A stretch of 64,000 bases of DNA. Origin: Microbispora sp. H11081. GTDB lineage: Bacteria > Actinomycetota > Actinomycetes > Streptosporangiales > Streptosporangiaceae. The translations under genes and the position numbers were made by a program. The notes beneath the pieces are model-generated. The model had not been told where the DNA came from, ran no database searches, and worked only from the letters and a program-made list of their open reading frames with translations. Location: assembly GCF_012999535.1 (NCBI RefSeq), contig NZ_JABBWV010000003.1, forward strand, positions 518,439-582,438, read 5' to 3'. Of this stretch, positions 1 to 8,400 are shown piece after piece. Each line of letters begins with the position of its first letter. Positions within the stretch are counted from its first letter, which is position 1.

Positions 1-621
1 CCAGGTGAGGTAGTTGTCGATGTGCTTGGCCGCGACGTCGCGGGCGATCGGCGAGGCGCCGCCGAACCACAGCGGCGGGTACGGATCCTGCCGGGACAGG
101 AACGCCGCCTCCGCTCCCCGAATCTTGAGGTGCTTGCCGTCGAAGTCGACGCGTTCCCCGCGCATGAGCGCCCGGTAGACGGTGAGGAACTCGTCGGTGT
201 GCTCGTACCGCTCCTCGTGCTTGAGGTGCACCCCGGCGGCTTCGAGCCCGGTGTGCCCGCTGACGACGTTGAGGATGACCCGGCCGCCGGAGTTCTGGTC
301 GAGCGTCGTCGCGAGCTTCACCAGCGACGTCGGCGTGTACGTCGAGGGGTGCACCGCGATCACGAACTTCATCCTGCGGGTGGTCGGCACCAGCGAGGCC
401 GCCGTGATCCAGGGGTCCATGCCGGCGGTCGGCTGGGTGGCCAGGAGCGCGCCGTAGAAGCCGTTGACGTCGATCGACTTCGCCCACGCCTGGACGTACT
501 CGAAGTCGACGGGCCGCTTCCACTTGGGATCCCACGGGTATCTGCCGTCGCCGGCGACCAGGTACCAGAGGATCTCCAGCCGGCGCTCGGGGAGCGGCGG
601 GAGCAGGTCGGTCTCGGTCAT
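1..621 (-). CDS. SsuD-like FMN-dependent alkanesulfonate monooxygenase (C-terminus cut by window)
   Basis: Luciferase-like (LLM) flavin monooxygenase; the family uses FMNH2 and O2 to split the C-S bond of organosulfonates in the cytoplasm. Only the first 207 codons are inside the window. The N-terminus (MTETDLLPP) is followed by SsuD-like segments: LEILWYLVAGDGRYPW near residue 16, the TTLDQNSGGR stretch near 110, an ERYEHTDEF segment and the PYPPLWFGGAS motif near 190. The start is an ATG preceded by GGAG seven bases upstream. It is the last visible gene of a minus-strand operon with an SsuABC-type importer. The exact sulfonate is not predictable, and a DszA/SfnG-like role is less likely from the residues seen. 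Confidence 0.85.
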   Translation of the reverse strand, partial: MTETDLLPPLPERRLEILWYLVAGDGRYPWDPKWKRPVDFEYVQAWAKSIDVNGFYGALLATQPTAGMDPWITAASLVPTTRRMKFVIAVHPSTYTPTSLVKLATTLDQNSGGRVILNVVSGHTGLEAAGVHLKHEERYEHTDEFLTVYRALMRGERVDFDGKHLKIRGAEAAFLSRQDPYPPLWFGGASPIARDVAAKHIDNYLTW

Positions 622-683
622 CGCTGCGCTCCGTCGGTCGTGCTCGTGCTCGTGCTCGTGGTCATGCTCGTGTCGGCGCTCAT
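618..683 (-). CDS. 21-codon Thr/Ser-rich linker ORF between aldolase and monooxygenase
   Basis: On the minus strand an ATG overlaps the aldolase stop (ATGA), opens a 21-codon frame starting MSADTSMTTSTSTS, and ends in a TGA that overlaps the ATG of the monooxygenase (ATGA again). The middle is a run of ACGAGC hexamers. It may be a real micropeptide, a device that hands ribosomes from one gene to the next, or a chance frame in a hexamer repeat. No family is recognisable. Confidence 0.3.
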   Translation of the reverse strand: MSADTSMTTSTSTSTTDGAQR

Positions 684-1363
684 GGGACGATCGGCTTCGA
701 TCCGCCCAGGGCCGCGGCGTGGATCTCCAGGGTGGCCGCCTCCTCGATGGTGGCGACGAGGCGGGCGGTGCTCATCGGGCCGTCGTCGAAGGCGAGCAGC
801 CCGTGGTTGGCGAGCAGGACGGCCTTGGTGGCGGGGTGCTCGGCGAGCAGCCCGGCGATGGACGCGCCGAGCTCGCCGGTGTTGCGGGTGCGGTACGGCG
901 CGCAGGGGATGTCGACGGTCTGCCCGCGGTTGACGAGCGGCTCGTAGTGCGGCGGAATCGGCCGGTGGGCCAGGGCGAACGCGGTGGCGTACGTCGAGTG
1001 CGTGTGGATGACGGCGTTCACCCCCGGACGGGTGTAGGCGAGGGTGTGCATCTGGAGCACCTGCCGTACGCCGGGGCCGAGCCTGCCCGCGACCAGGTCG
1101 CCGTCCAGCGTGATCACCCCGAAGTCCTGCTCGCCGATGTCGGCGGGCAGCCCCTTCGCGTTGATCAGCAGGTGGCCGGGGGAGTCGGGCAGCCGGACGC
1201 TCGCGTTCGCCGAGTACGGGTTGCGCAGCGCGCCCAGCTGGTGCAGCACGCGCACCGCCCGGACGAGCTCGGCGCGCACGGCCGCGTCGGCCGGGGTCAG
1301 CGCGAGCTCACCGGCCTTCAGCCACTCGCCCTCGCGTACGGGGCCGGTCAGGGTCGAGGTCAT
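680..1363 (-). CDS. Class II aldolase/adducin family protein
   Basis: 227-residue protein of the zinc-dependent class II aldolase family (fuculose/ribulose-phosphate aldolase type), which cleaves or epimerises sugar-like substrates through an enediolate. The zinc motif is visible: IHTHSTYATAF near residue 115 gives the H-x-H pair and LLANHGLLAF near 189 the third histidine. A strong AAGGAAGA ribosome site precedes the ATG. It lies 35 bp after the permease and inside a sulfonate uptake operon, so it may process the carbon skeleton or aldehyde left after desulfonation; this is inference from context. Members of the family also act in methylthioribulose and fuculose pathways, so the substrate is open. 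Confidence 0.85.
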   Translation of the reverse strand: MTSTLTGPVREGEWLKAGELALTPADAAVRAELVRAVRVLHQLGALRNPYSANASVRLPDSPGHLLINAKGLPADIGEQDFGVITLDGDLVAGRLGPGVRQVLQMHTLAYTRPGVNAVIHTHSTYATAFALAHRPIPPHYEPLVNRGQTVDIPCAPYRTRNTGELGASIAGLLAEHPATKAVLLANHGLLAFDDGPMSTARLVATIEEAATLEIHAAALGGSKPIVP

Positions 1364-1398
1364 CGGGTCTTCCTTCGTGTCGCGGGTCGGGCGGGGAG

Positions 1399-2265
1399 TC
1401 AGTCGTGGGTGCGGGTCGCGCCGAAGTGCCAGTGCAGGACCCGGCGCTCGACGAACAGGAACGCGGAGTTGAGCGCGTAGCCGAGCATCGCGATGGTGGC
1501 CGCGCCGACGATCAGGTCGGTCACCTGGAAGCTCTGCTGCTGGATCATCAGGAGGTGTCCGAGGCCGTCGTTGCCGGCGATCATGCCGACGACGACCGAG
1601 ATCACCAGTGAGGCGGCGAGCGCCGAGCGGAGCCCCACGAAGATGGCGGGCGCGGCGGCCGGGATCACGATCTCGGCCATCGTCTGCCGCCAGGTCAGCC
1701 CGAACGTGCGCGCGGTGTCCATCATGGTGCGGTGCGTGGAGCCCGCGCCCGAGTAGGCGTTGAGCAGGATGTGGAAGAACGCCGCCAGGGCGACCACGCT
1801 GATCTTCATCGCGTCGTCGATGCCCAGGTAGAGGATCAGCAGGGGGATCACCGCCGAGATCGGCATCGGCCGCAGCAGCTCCAGCGGTGGTTCCAGCAGC
1901 ACGTAGACGAACCGCACGCGGGCCATGAGCACCCCGATCACCACGGCCAGCACGGCGGCGACGCCATAGCCGATCAGCATCGTGCGCAGCGTCTGCAGGG
2001 TCGCCGTCAGCAGCGGCCCGCCGAGTATCTGGCTCCACCACTGGGCGGCGACGTCGGTGACGGTGGCGTATCTGGGCGACGGGTTCGCCGTGGCGTAGCG
2101 CTGCCAGGCGATCAGGGCCGCGGCGAACACGAGCCAGCCGAAGAGCCTGCTGCGCAGCGCGCGCAGGAACCAGGGGCGGCGCTTCGGTCTCGCCGGCGTG
2201 GCGGCGTCGGGGGCCGCCGGGAGTGGTACGGCGGCGGCCCTCGTCACTGTGGGGTTTGTGGTCAT
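1399..2265 (-). CDS. ABC transporter permease, sulfonate/nitrate/taurine type (SsuC-like)
   Basis: 288-residue inner-membrane permease of the SsuC/TauC/NrtB family. A short charged N-terminus is followed by a first transmembrane helix (LFGWLVFAAALIAW, residues about 42-55), then five further hydrophobic spans. The EAA-type loop that docks the ATPase is in the segment ending TMAEIVIPAAAPAIFVGLR. Start ATG at 2263-2265. It lies 14 bp downstream of the ATPase gene, and the periplasmic-type lipoprotein is encoded one gene further upstream, so the three form a complete importer. Substrate assignment as a sulfonate rests on the neighbouring SsuD-like and DszB-like genes. Confidence 0.88.
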   Translation of the reverse strand: MTTNPTVTRAAAVPLPAAPDAATPARPKRRPWFLRALRSRLFGWLVFAAALIAWQRYATANPSPRYATVTDVAAQWWSQILGGPLLTATLQTLRTMLIGYGVAAVLAVVIGVLMARVRFVYVLLEPPLELLRPMPISAVIPLLILYLGIDDAMKISVVALAAFFHILLNAYSGAGSTHRTMMDTARTFGLTWRQTMAEIVIPAAAPAIFVGLRSALAASLVISVVVGMIAGNDGLGHLLMIQQQSFQVTDLIVGAATIAMLGYALNSAFLFVERRVLHWHFGATRTHD

Positions 2266-2279
2266 CGGCCGGAGTCCTC

Positions 2280-3095
2280 TCAGTCCAGGACCAGCTGCAG
2301 CAGTTCGCGCCGGTGGTGCAGGAACTCCGGCAGCTCCCGCGTGGTCACCTGGCCGCGCGGGCGGGGCAGGTCCGTCCGTACGTCCGCCAGCACGCCGCGT
2401 CCTTCCGGGTGCAGCACCACGACCCGGTCGGCGAGGTAGACCGCCTCGTCGATGTCGTGGGTCACGAACACCACGGTCAGGCCCTCCTCCGCCCAGGCGT
2501 GCAGGAGGACGTCCTGCAGCTTGGCGCGGCTCAGGGCGTCCACGCCGCTGAACGCCTCGTCCATGAACAGCAACTGGGGCCGCGCGGCGAGCGCGCGGGC
2601 GATGGCCGCCCGCTGCTGCATGCCGCCGGAGAGCTCCCACGGGTACCGGTCGGCCGCGTGGGCGAGGCCCACCAGGCCGAGGTAGTGGGCCACCAGTTCG
2701 TCGTGACCGCCCTCGGCCGGCTCGTACGCGTGCCGCAGCCCGAACCGGACGTTGCCCGCGACCGTCTTCCACGGCAGCAGCGACTGGGCGTAGTCCTGGA
2801 AGACGCAGCGCGCCTGCCGGGGCGGCCCGTCGATCGGCTGCCCGGCCACCCGGATCTCTCCCGCCGTGGCCGGGAGCAGACCGCTGAGCAGCCGGAGCAG
2901 CGTGGACTTCCCGCATCCCGACCGCCCGACGAGGGCGACGAACTCCCCGGCGGCGATGTCCAGGGACAGCCCGCGCAGGGCGGTCACCTCCCGCCGGCGG
3001 GTGCGGTACGTCTTCGCGACGTCGTCGGCCGTCAGCAGGCTCCCGGTGCTTCCGGTCGGGCCGCGTACGGCCGAGAGTGCGGCTGATGTCGCCAT
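2280..3095 (-). CDS. ABC transporter ATPase, sulfonate/nitrate/taurine type (SsuB-like)
   Basis: 271-residue ATP-binding subunit. Walker A is VGRSGCGKSTLLRLL near residue 56, the Q-loop is CVFQDYAQSLLPW near 96, the ABC signature is LSGGMQQRAAIARAL near 155, Walker B is LLFMDEAFSGVD, and the switch histidine is in VFVTHDIDEAV. All ATPase motifs are intact. It starts at an ATG 27 bp after the lipoprotein gene and couples with the downstream permease. Length and motifs match the SsuB/TauB group rather than peptide or sugar importers. Confidence 0.9.
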   Translation of the reverse strand: MATSAALSAVRGPTGSTGSLLTADDVAKTYRTRRREVTALRGLSLDIAAGEFVALVGRSGCGKSTLLRLLSGLLPATAGEIRVAGQPIDGPPRQARCVFQDYAQSLLPWKTVAGNVRFGLRHAYEPAEGGHDELVAHYLGLVGLAHAADRYPWELSGGMQQRAAIARALAARPQLLFMDEAFSGVDALSRAKLQDVLLHAWAEEGLTVVFVTHDIDEAVYLADRVVVLHPEGRGVLADVRTDLPRPRGQVTTRELPEFLHHRRELLQLVLD

Positions 3096-3122
3096 CGAGG
3101 CTCCCGGCGTTGGTGGGGATGG

Positions 3123-4205
3123 TCAGGGGTTGGCGTCCGTGGCGGTGGGCCACAGGTGGGGCGTGAGGTCGAAGGGCTTCTTCAGCGCGCCGAACCGCGC
3201 GCCCGTCTCGATCCACTTGTTCTGGGCGGCGACGTCGAACGGGCCGGCGAGCTCTCCGCTGGTCGCCGCGGACGCCTTGTCCAGCGCGCCGGGATACTTG
3301 TCCTCCAGCGTGGCGACGTCCGCCCCGCCGTGCTTGACCAGCAGGGCGTTCTGGTCGCGCGGGGTGGCCGACTGGAACGCCGCCACGCCCTTCCGTACGG
3401 CCCGCACGAAGCGCTTGACGAGGTCGGGGTGGGCCTCGGCGTAGGAGCGCAGCGCGCCGTAGCCGGACGTCGCGGCGCCCTCGGGCACGCCGGAGTCGAA
3501 GGTGCCGGCCACCGTGAGGCCGTACTGCGCCTCCCACGCGGTGACGTACGCGCCGCTGGTGGCCGCGGCGTCGATGGTGCCCTGGGCGACCAGGCCGCCC
3601 GAGGTGGTGCGGTCCTGCACGGTGGTGTACTTCGGGCCGTTCGGGTCGAGGCCCTGGTCCGCGAGCCACTTCTTGATCTGCACGGTGGTGAGCGCCTGCG
3701 CCGGCACCCCGAGCTTCTTGCCCGCGAGGTCCTTCGCCGAGGTGATGCCGCTGCCCGGCTTCGTCACGATGACGTTGACCGGCTTCCCGGGCTTCAACGC
3801 GTTGGCGGGGTTGATGATCGTCAGTTTGAAGCCCTGCTCGATCGCGGACGCCCAGGCGAACATGTCGGCCCACGCGATGTCGATGGAGCCGCCCTCGGTG
3901 GCCGCGACGAGCGCGGGGCCGCCGCCGAGCGTCACCAGCTCGACCTTGATGCGCTCCTTGTCGAAGAACCCGTTCTCGATCGCGGAGTAGACCCCGGGGG
4001 GCGAGCCCGCGATGACGCCCACGCGGACGGTGTCCACGGGCTGCCCGTCGGCCCCGGTCTCCGAGGACGCCGCCGACGTGCCGCAGGCGGTCAGCAGCAC
4101 GGCGACGGCGGCGGCCGCCGCGGGGAGCAGCGGGCGGCGGAGGCGTGCGCCACCGGTGGGCCCGGCCGGGGAGCCGTGGTCACCGGAGGGGGAAGTGCTG
4201 GTCAC
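3123..4205 (-). CDS. ABC transporter substrate-binding lipoprotein, SsuA/NMT1 type
   Basis: 360-residue extracellular binding protein anchored as a lipoprotein: a basic N-terminus (ARLRRPLL), a hydrophobic core and the lipobox LLTAC near residue 42. The mature part has NMT1/SsuA features (VGVIAGSPPGVYSAIENGFF, IDIAWADMFAW, KLGVPAQALTTVQIKKWL). The start is GTG; an ATG just upstream runs into a stop after two codons. Only 1 bp separates it from the end of the DszB-like gene, so the two are translated together. It would hand a sulfonate or similar compound to the adjacent permease. Confidence 0.88.
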   Translation of the reverse strand: MTSTSPSGDHGSPAGPTGGARLRRPLLPAAAAAVAVLLTACGTSAASSETGADGQPVDTVRVGVIAGSPPGVYSAIENGFFDKERIKVELVTLGGGPALVAATEGGSIDIAWADMFAWASAIEQGFKLTIINPANALKPGKPVNVIVTKPGSGITSAKDLAGKKLGVPAQALTTVQIKKWLADQGLDPNGPKYTTVQDRTTSGGLVAQGTIDAAATSGAYVTAWEAQYGLTVAGTFDSGVPEGAATSGYGALRSYAEAHPDLVKRFVRAVRKGVAAFQSATPRDQNALLVKHGGADVATLEDKYPGALDKASAATSGELAGPFDVAAQNKWIETGARFGALKKPFDLTPHLWPTATDANP

Positions 4206-4206
4206 G

Positions 4207-5244
4207 TCATGGCCTTTCTGATGACAGCCGCTCGTACGCGAGACGCATGGGCTGGGGGTCGATCCAGGAGTCGAGGTCGAAGTCGGCGCTCAGGAAGCCG
4301 TGGCGCAGCAGGAACGCCTTCTGGACGCGCAGCAGGTCCACCCGCTCGTCGTCCAGCGTGGGGTGGAGAGTGCGGTGGAAGCCCTCCCGGTAGGCCAGGA
4401 GCACGCCCTCCGCGCCCGACCCGGTCTCGGCCGCCAGCACCTCGCGCAGGCCGTCCGGGTCGCCGGCCGCCCAGTCGGCCGCGCGCAGCGTCTCGACCAG
4501 GAACTCGACCACCAGCTCGGGGCGCGATCGCAGCAGGTCCTCGTGCACCGTGATGGGCCGCGGGGTTCCGTTGTTGACCCTGGCCCGCCGCCAGGGCACG
4601 GCGTCGAGGTCGACGCCGACCACCGCGCCGCGGGCGCGCGCGGCCTCCAGCGCCGCGGCTCCCTTGACGTAGACCGCGTCGACGCGTCCGGCGGCCAGCT
4701 CGTCCAGCTCGCGGAACCGCGGCGCGGCGCGTTCCTCGCGGACGCGGCCAGGGGGGATGACCGGGTCGATCGGCACCTCGGCGAACTCCACGTCGTCGAG
4801 CGTCAGGCCGGCGAGCCCGAGCGCGCCCTTGAAGCCGTGGAGCGCCATGGCGCGGGCGTGGCTGGTGTCCCTCGTCGCGGCCCAGCCGGGGACGGCGATC
4901 CGCGCGCCGCGCAGGTCGGCCGGCGAGCTGATCGCCGAGTCCGGGCGGACCACGATGGACTGCCCCTCGTCGATCCAGGTGAGCCCGACCAGGCGGGTCC
5001 TCGCGCCCTCGGCCCGCGCCGCGATGGCGGGCACGTTGCCCCCTTCGCGGATCAGGCCGACGAGGTCGTGGTCGTAGTGGTGCCGGGCGATCTCCAGTGG
5101 CGCGTCCTGGAGGATGCCGACCTCGACGCCCAGGTCCGCGTACCGGGTGGCCAGCCGGCCGAGCGCGTAGGCGAGCCCGCCGGCCGTCGGCACCGGACAG
5201 CGGGTGAACCAGATCGTGTCCACGGACTCGGCCGTCGCGGGCAT
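4207..5244 (-). CDS. DszB-like sulfinate desulfinase (binding-protein fold, no signal peptide)
   Basis: 345-residue protein of the NMT1/SsuA fold but without signal peptide or lipobox, so cytoplasmic. The N-terminus reads WFTRCPVPTAGG; the CPVP motif with Cys16 matches Cys27 of DszB, the 2'-hydroxybiphenyl-2-sulfinate desulfinase. His56 and Arg66 (LIREGGNVP) match DszB His60 and Arg70, with the same His-Arg spacing of ten. The stretch TRLVGLTWIDEGQSIVVR also parallels DszB (TRLLGITPLLGRQGFFVR). A second start ten codons upstream exists, but the ATG at 5242-5244 has the GGAAAGGGGCGGAG ribosome site. First gene of the operon. The family assignment is from recalled DszB sequence; the substrate is unknown and a simple binding-protein role is the alternative. 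Confidence 0.72.
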   Translation of the reverse strand: MPATAESVDTIWFTRCPVPTAGGLAYALGRLATRYADLGVEVGILQDAPLEIARHHYDHDLVGLIREGGNVPAIAARAEGARTRLVGLTWIDEGQSIVVRPDSAISSPADLRGARIAVPGWAATRDTSHARAMALHGFKGALGLAGLTLDDVEFAEVPIDPVIPPGRVREERAAPRFRELDELAAGRVDAVYVKGAAALEAARARGAVVGVDLDAVPWRRARVNNGTPRPITVHEDLLRSRPELVVEFLVETLRAADWAAGDPDGLREVLAAETGSGAEGVLLAYREGFHRTLHPTLDDERVDLLRVQKAFLLRHGFLSADFDLDSWIDPQPMRLAYERLSSERP

Positions 5245-5278
5245 GCTCCGCCCCTTTCCACGCCATATCGGCATGTTT

Positions 5279-5304
5279 CCTAGTAACTCTGTAGGAATAG
5301 TAGG
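5279..5304. promoter_or_regulatory. Imperfect inverted repeat over the -10/+1 of the sulfonate operon
   Basis: CCTAGTA at 5279-5285 faces TAGTAGG at 5298-5304 (6 of 7 paired), with TAACTCTGTAGGAA between. Position over the -10 and start site is typical of a repressor operator, plausibly a sulfur-responsive regulator encoded elsewhere. Confidence 0.4.
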
Positions 5305-5325
5305 AGAAGTCCGTGATCTGGGCAA
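5297..5325 (-). promoter_or_regulatory. Sigma70-like promoter of the sulfonate operon
   Basis: Read on the minus strand, TTGCCC (-35) and TACTAT (-10) are separated by exactly 17 bases, about 50 bases upstream of the first operon gene. The -10 hexamer lies inside an imperfect inverted repeat. Confidence 0.55.
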
Positions 5326-5446
5326 GTGAGTGTTTGGTACTGGGACGTATGTGACGGGGGCTCGCCCGGCCGCCACCTGGGCGGACAGTGCCGCGACATG
5401 CCCCGATATCACGTGAAACCACGGTGAAAGCGGTTTTCCCTACCTT

Positions 5447-5480
5447 GACCTTGATCAGCATCGACGACCTTGATCAGCAT
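5447..5480. repeat. Two 15-bp direct repeats upstream of the LamG gene
   Basis: GACCTTGATCAGCAT occurs twice without mismatch (5447-5461 and 5466-5480), 19 bp start to start, immediately before the first possible start codon of the secreted LamG protein. It could be a regulator site or a replication-slippage product. Confidence 0.6.
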
Positions 5481-5482
5481 TG

Positions 5483-8400
5483 ATGCCGCCCGCGGGCGGC
5501 TTCCAAGTCGCCCGTGAGGTGAAGGTGACCGTCCCCTCAGGACTCAGACACGACGGTGGCAGGCGACGACGCCGCAGACGGCTCGCCGCCCTGCTGGCCG
5601 TTCCCGCCCTGCTCGTCACGTTCCTTCCTGCTCTCACCCTCCCCGCCGCGGCAGGCCCGGTCTCCGCTCCCGCCCGGGCCGCTCTCGCCGGCGGCCAAAC
5701 CACGGGGAGCCTCACCACGGGCAGCCTCACCACGGGCGGCCTCACCACGGGGAACGACGAGATCCGGCAGGCGAAGGCGACCGGGGAGCCGGTCGAGATC
5801 GCGTCGGAGCGCACGGAGACCACCCAGGTGTTCGCCGATCCCGACGGCAACCAGCGCATGGTCGTGAGCCTGTGGCCGCGCTGGGTGAAGAAGGGGGACA
5901 CCTGGGCCGGGGTCGACCTGGGCCTGATGTGGCGGGGGGACGGCACGCTCGGGCCCTACGCCGCCCCTGTCGACATGACGTTCTCCGGCGGCGGCGACGG
6001 GCCGCTGGTCCGGATCGTCAAGGACGGCGTCACGCTCACCTACACCTGGCCCGCGCCGCTGCCGAAGCCCTCCCCGCTGTACGAGACCGCCACGTACGAG
6101 GAGGTGTTCCCGGGAGTCGACCTCAAGCTGACGGCGGGTCTCGACGGTTTCTCGCAGGTGCTGGTCGTGAAGACCCCGGAGGCGGCGCGCGACCCGCGGC
6201 TGGCCGAGATCCCGATCGGGATCCAGGTCAGCGGGGGAACGCTCGGCATGGACGCGACCGGCAACGTCACCGTGCGCGACCCGGGCGGCAAGGTCGTCCT
6301 GCACGGCAACGCCCCGCAGATGTGGGACTCCTCAGGCGCCGAGGAGGACGCGAAGGGCCGTGTCACCGGCCCGCTGACCGGGGACGCGATCGGCACGGTC
6401 GCCGCCCGGCTCGACGGCGGCACGCTGGTGCTCACCCCCGACCAGGACTTCCTGCGGACGCCCGGCCTGACCTACCCCGTCTACGTCGACCCGCCGATGT
6501 ACGGCGCGGGGCGGCTCGCCTTCGCCTACGTCTCCAAGCACTTCGCCTCGACGAAGTACTACGGCACCAGCGACGTGGCCAAGGTCGGCTACTACAACGA
6601 CCCGTACGTGCCGTCCGGGCCCACGACCGACACCTACCGGTCGTTCTTCCGGATGAACACCTCGGCGGTGAACGGCAAGCACATCGTCAAGGCCACCTTC
6701 CGCGCCTACGAGACGTACTCGTGGTCGTGCTCGGCCCGCGAGGTGCAACTCTGGCTGACCGGCTCGATCGGCACCGGCACCACCTGGAACGCCCAGCCCG
6801 CCTGGAAGCGCAAGATCGCATCCGCCAGCGTCGCGAAGGGCTACAGCTCGAGTTGCGGCGCCGGAGGCGTCGACTTCGACGCCACGTCGGCCGTGACGGA
6901 GGCGGCGTCGAATAACTGGGCGAACCTCACCCTCGGCCTGCGCGCGGCGAGCGAGAGCGACAAGTACGGCTGGAAGAAGTTCCGCAACAACCCCTCCATC
7001 GAGATCACCTACAACACCACCCCCAATGTCCCCGACCAGCTCTCCACCCAGGTCGGCGCCAGCGCGTACGTGCCCTGCGCGACCGGGACGGCCGCGCCGC
7101 ACGTCACGACGCTCACACCGACGCTGCGGGCGACGGTGACCGACGCCGACGGCGCGAAGGGCCAGACCGTGCGCGCCCACTTCGAGTGGTACGTGATCGG
7201 CGGGGCGAAGGTGGGTGAGCACTACACGTCCTACGTCGCCTCAGGCACGCCCGTCACCGCGCCGCTCTCGGTCACCGACGGCGCCAGGATCAGCTGGCGG
7301 GTGCGGGCACAGGACGGCGTCGCCACCAGCGGCACCAGCGGCTGGGGGGGATGGTGCGACGTGATCGTCGACCGGACCCGGCCGTCCGCGGCGCCCGGCG
7401 TGGCCTCCACGGACTATCCCGAGACACCCGCAGGAGGCGATCCGGTCCCCGCCGGCGGCGTCGGCCGGATGGGCGTCTTCCGGCTCAGCCCCGGGACGGT
7501 GACGGACGCCTGGGGTTACCTCTACGCGTTGAACAGCGACGACCCGGGGACGGCGACGGCGGTGAACGCGGCGGCGGACGGCACCGCGACGATCAAGGTG
7601 ACCCCGCCCCGCGACCTGCTCAACGTGCTGTACGTGTGGATCCGCGACAAGGCGGGCAACATCGGCCCGTACAAGCGGTACGAGTTCAGCGTGCGGCGGG
7701 CGACCTCGCCGGTGGCGATCTGGACGCTCGACGAGACCTCCGGCACCGTGGCCGGCGACTCCTCCGGCAACGGCTATCAGGCCACGCTGAGCACCGGCGC
7801 CACCCGCACCCCCGGCCGCGTCTCCGGCGCCGTACGGCTCGACGGTGCCGGGGGCACGGTCACCGCGTCGAAACCGGACGGGATCATCCGCACCGACCAG
7901 AACTTCAGCGTGGCGGCCTGGGTGCGGCTCACCGACAAGGGCACCTACCGCACCGTGCTCAGCCAGGACGGCGTCAACCGCGCGGGCTTCTCGCTGCAAT
8001 ACCACGTCGGCAGCGACCGGTGGGCGATGGCGATGGGCTCCGCGGACAGCGTCGGCTCGCCGACGTACTACCACGCCAAGTCCGACGCGGCGCCGGTGAC
8101 CGGACGGTGGACGCACCTCGCGGCGTCCTTCGACGCGGCGACCGGGCGGCTACTTCTCTTCGTCGACGGCAGGCCGCAGAGCACGACGGCCGTGCAGCCC
8201 ACCCCGTGGAACGCCGCGGGCAGGTTCGTGATCGGCCGGGCCCTGGGCGGGTCGGAACAGTGGGCCGGCGACGTCGACGACGTGCGGGTCTGGGACCGGG
8301 TGGTCTACGACAAGGAGGTCGGCGACCTCGCCAACCGTCCCGTGAGCCTGGAGGGCCATTGGAAGCTCGACGAGACCTCGGGGCCGGTCGCCCGCGACTC

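Noticed and set aside
1399-3873. 824-codon minus frame spanning permease, ATPase and lipoprotein genes
   Set aside because: Only its last part is the permease; the rest is out of frame with the recognised ATPase and binding protein.
4202-5461. Alternative minus frame over the DszB-like gene
   Set aside because: It is Arg/Gly-rich without motifs; the other frame carries the CPVP motif and fold markers.
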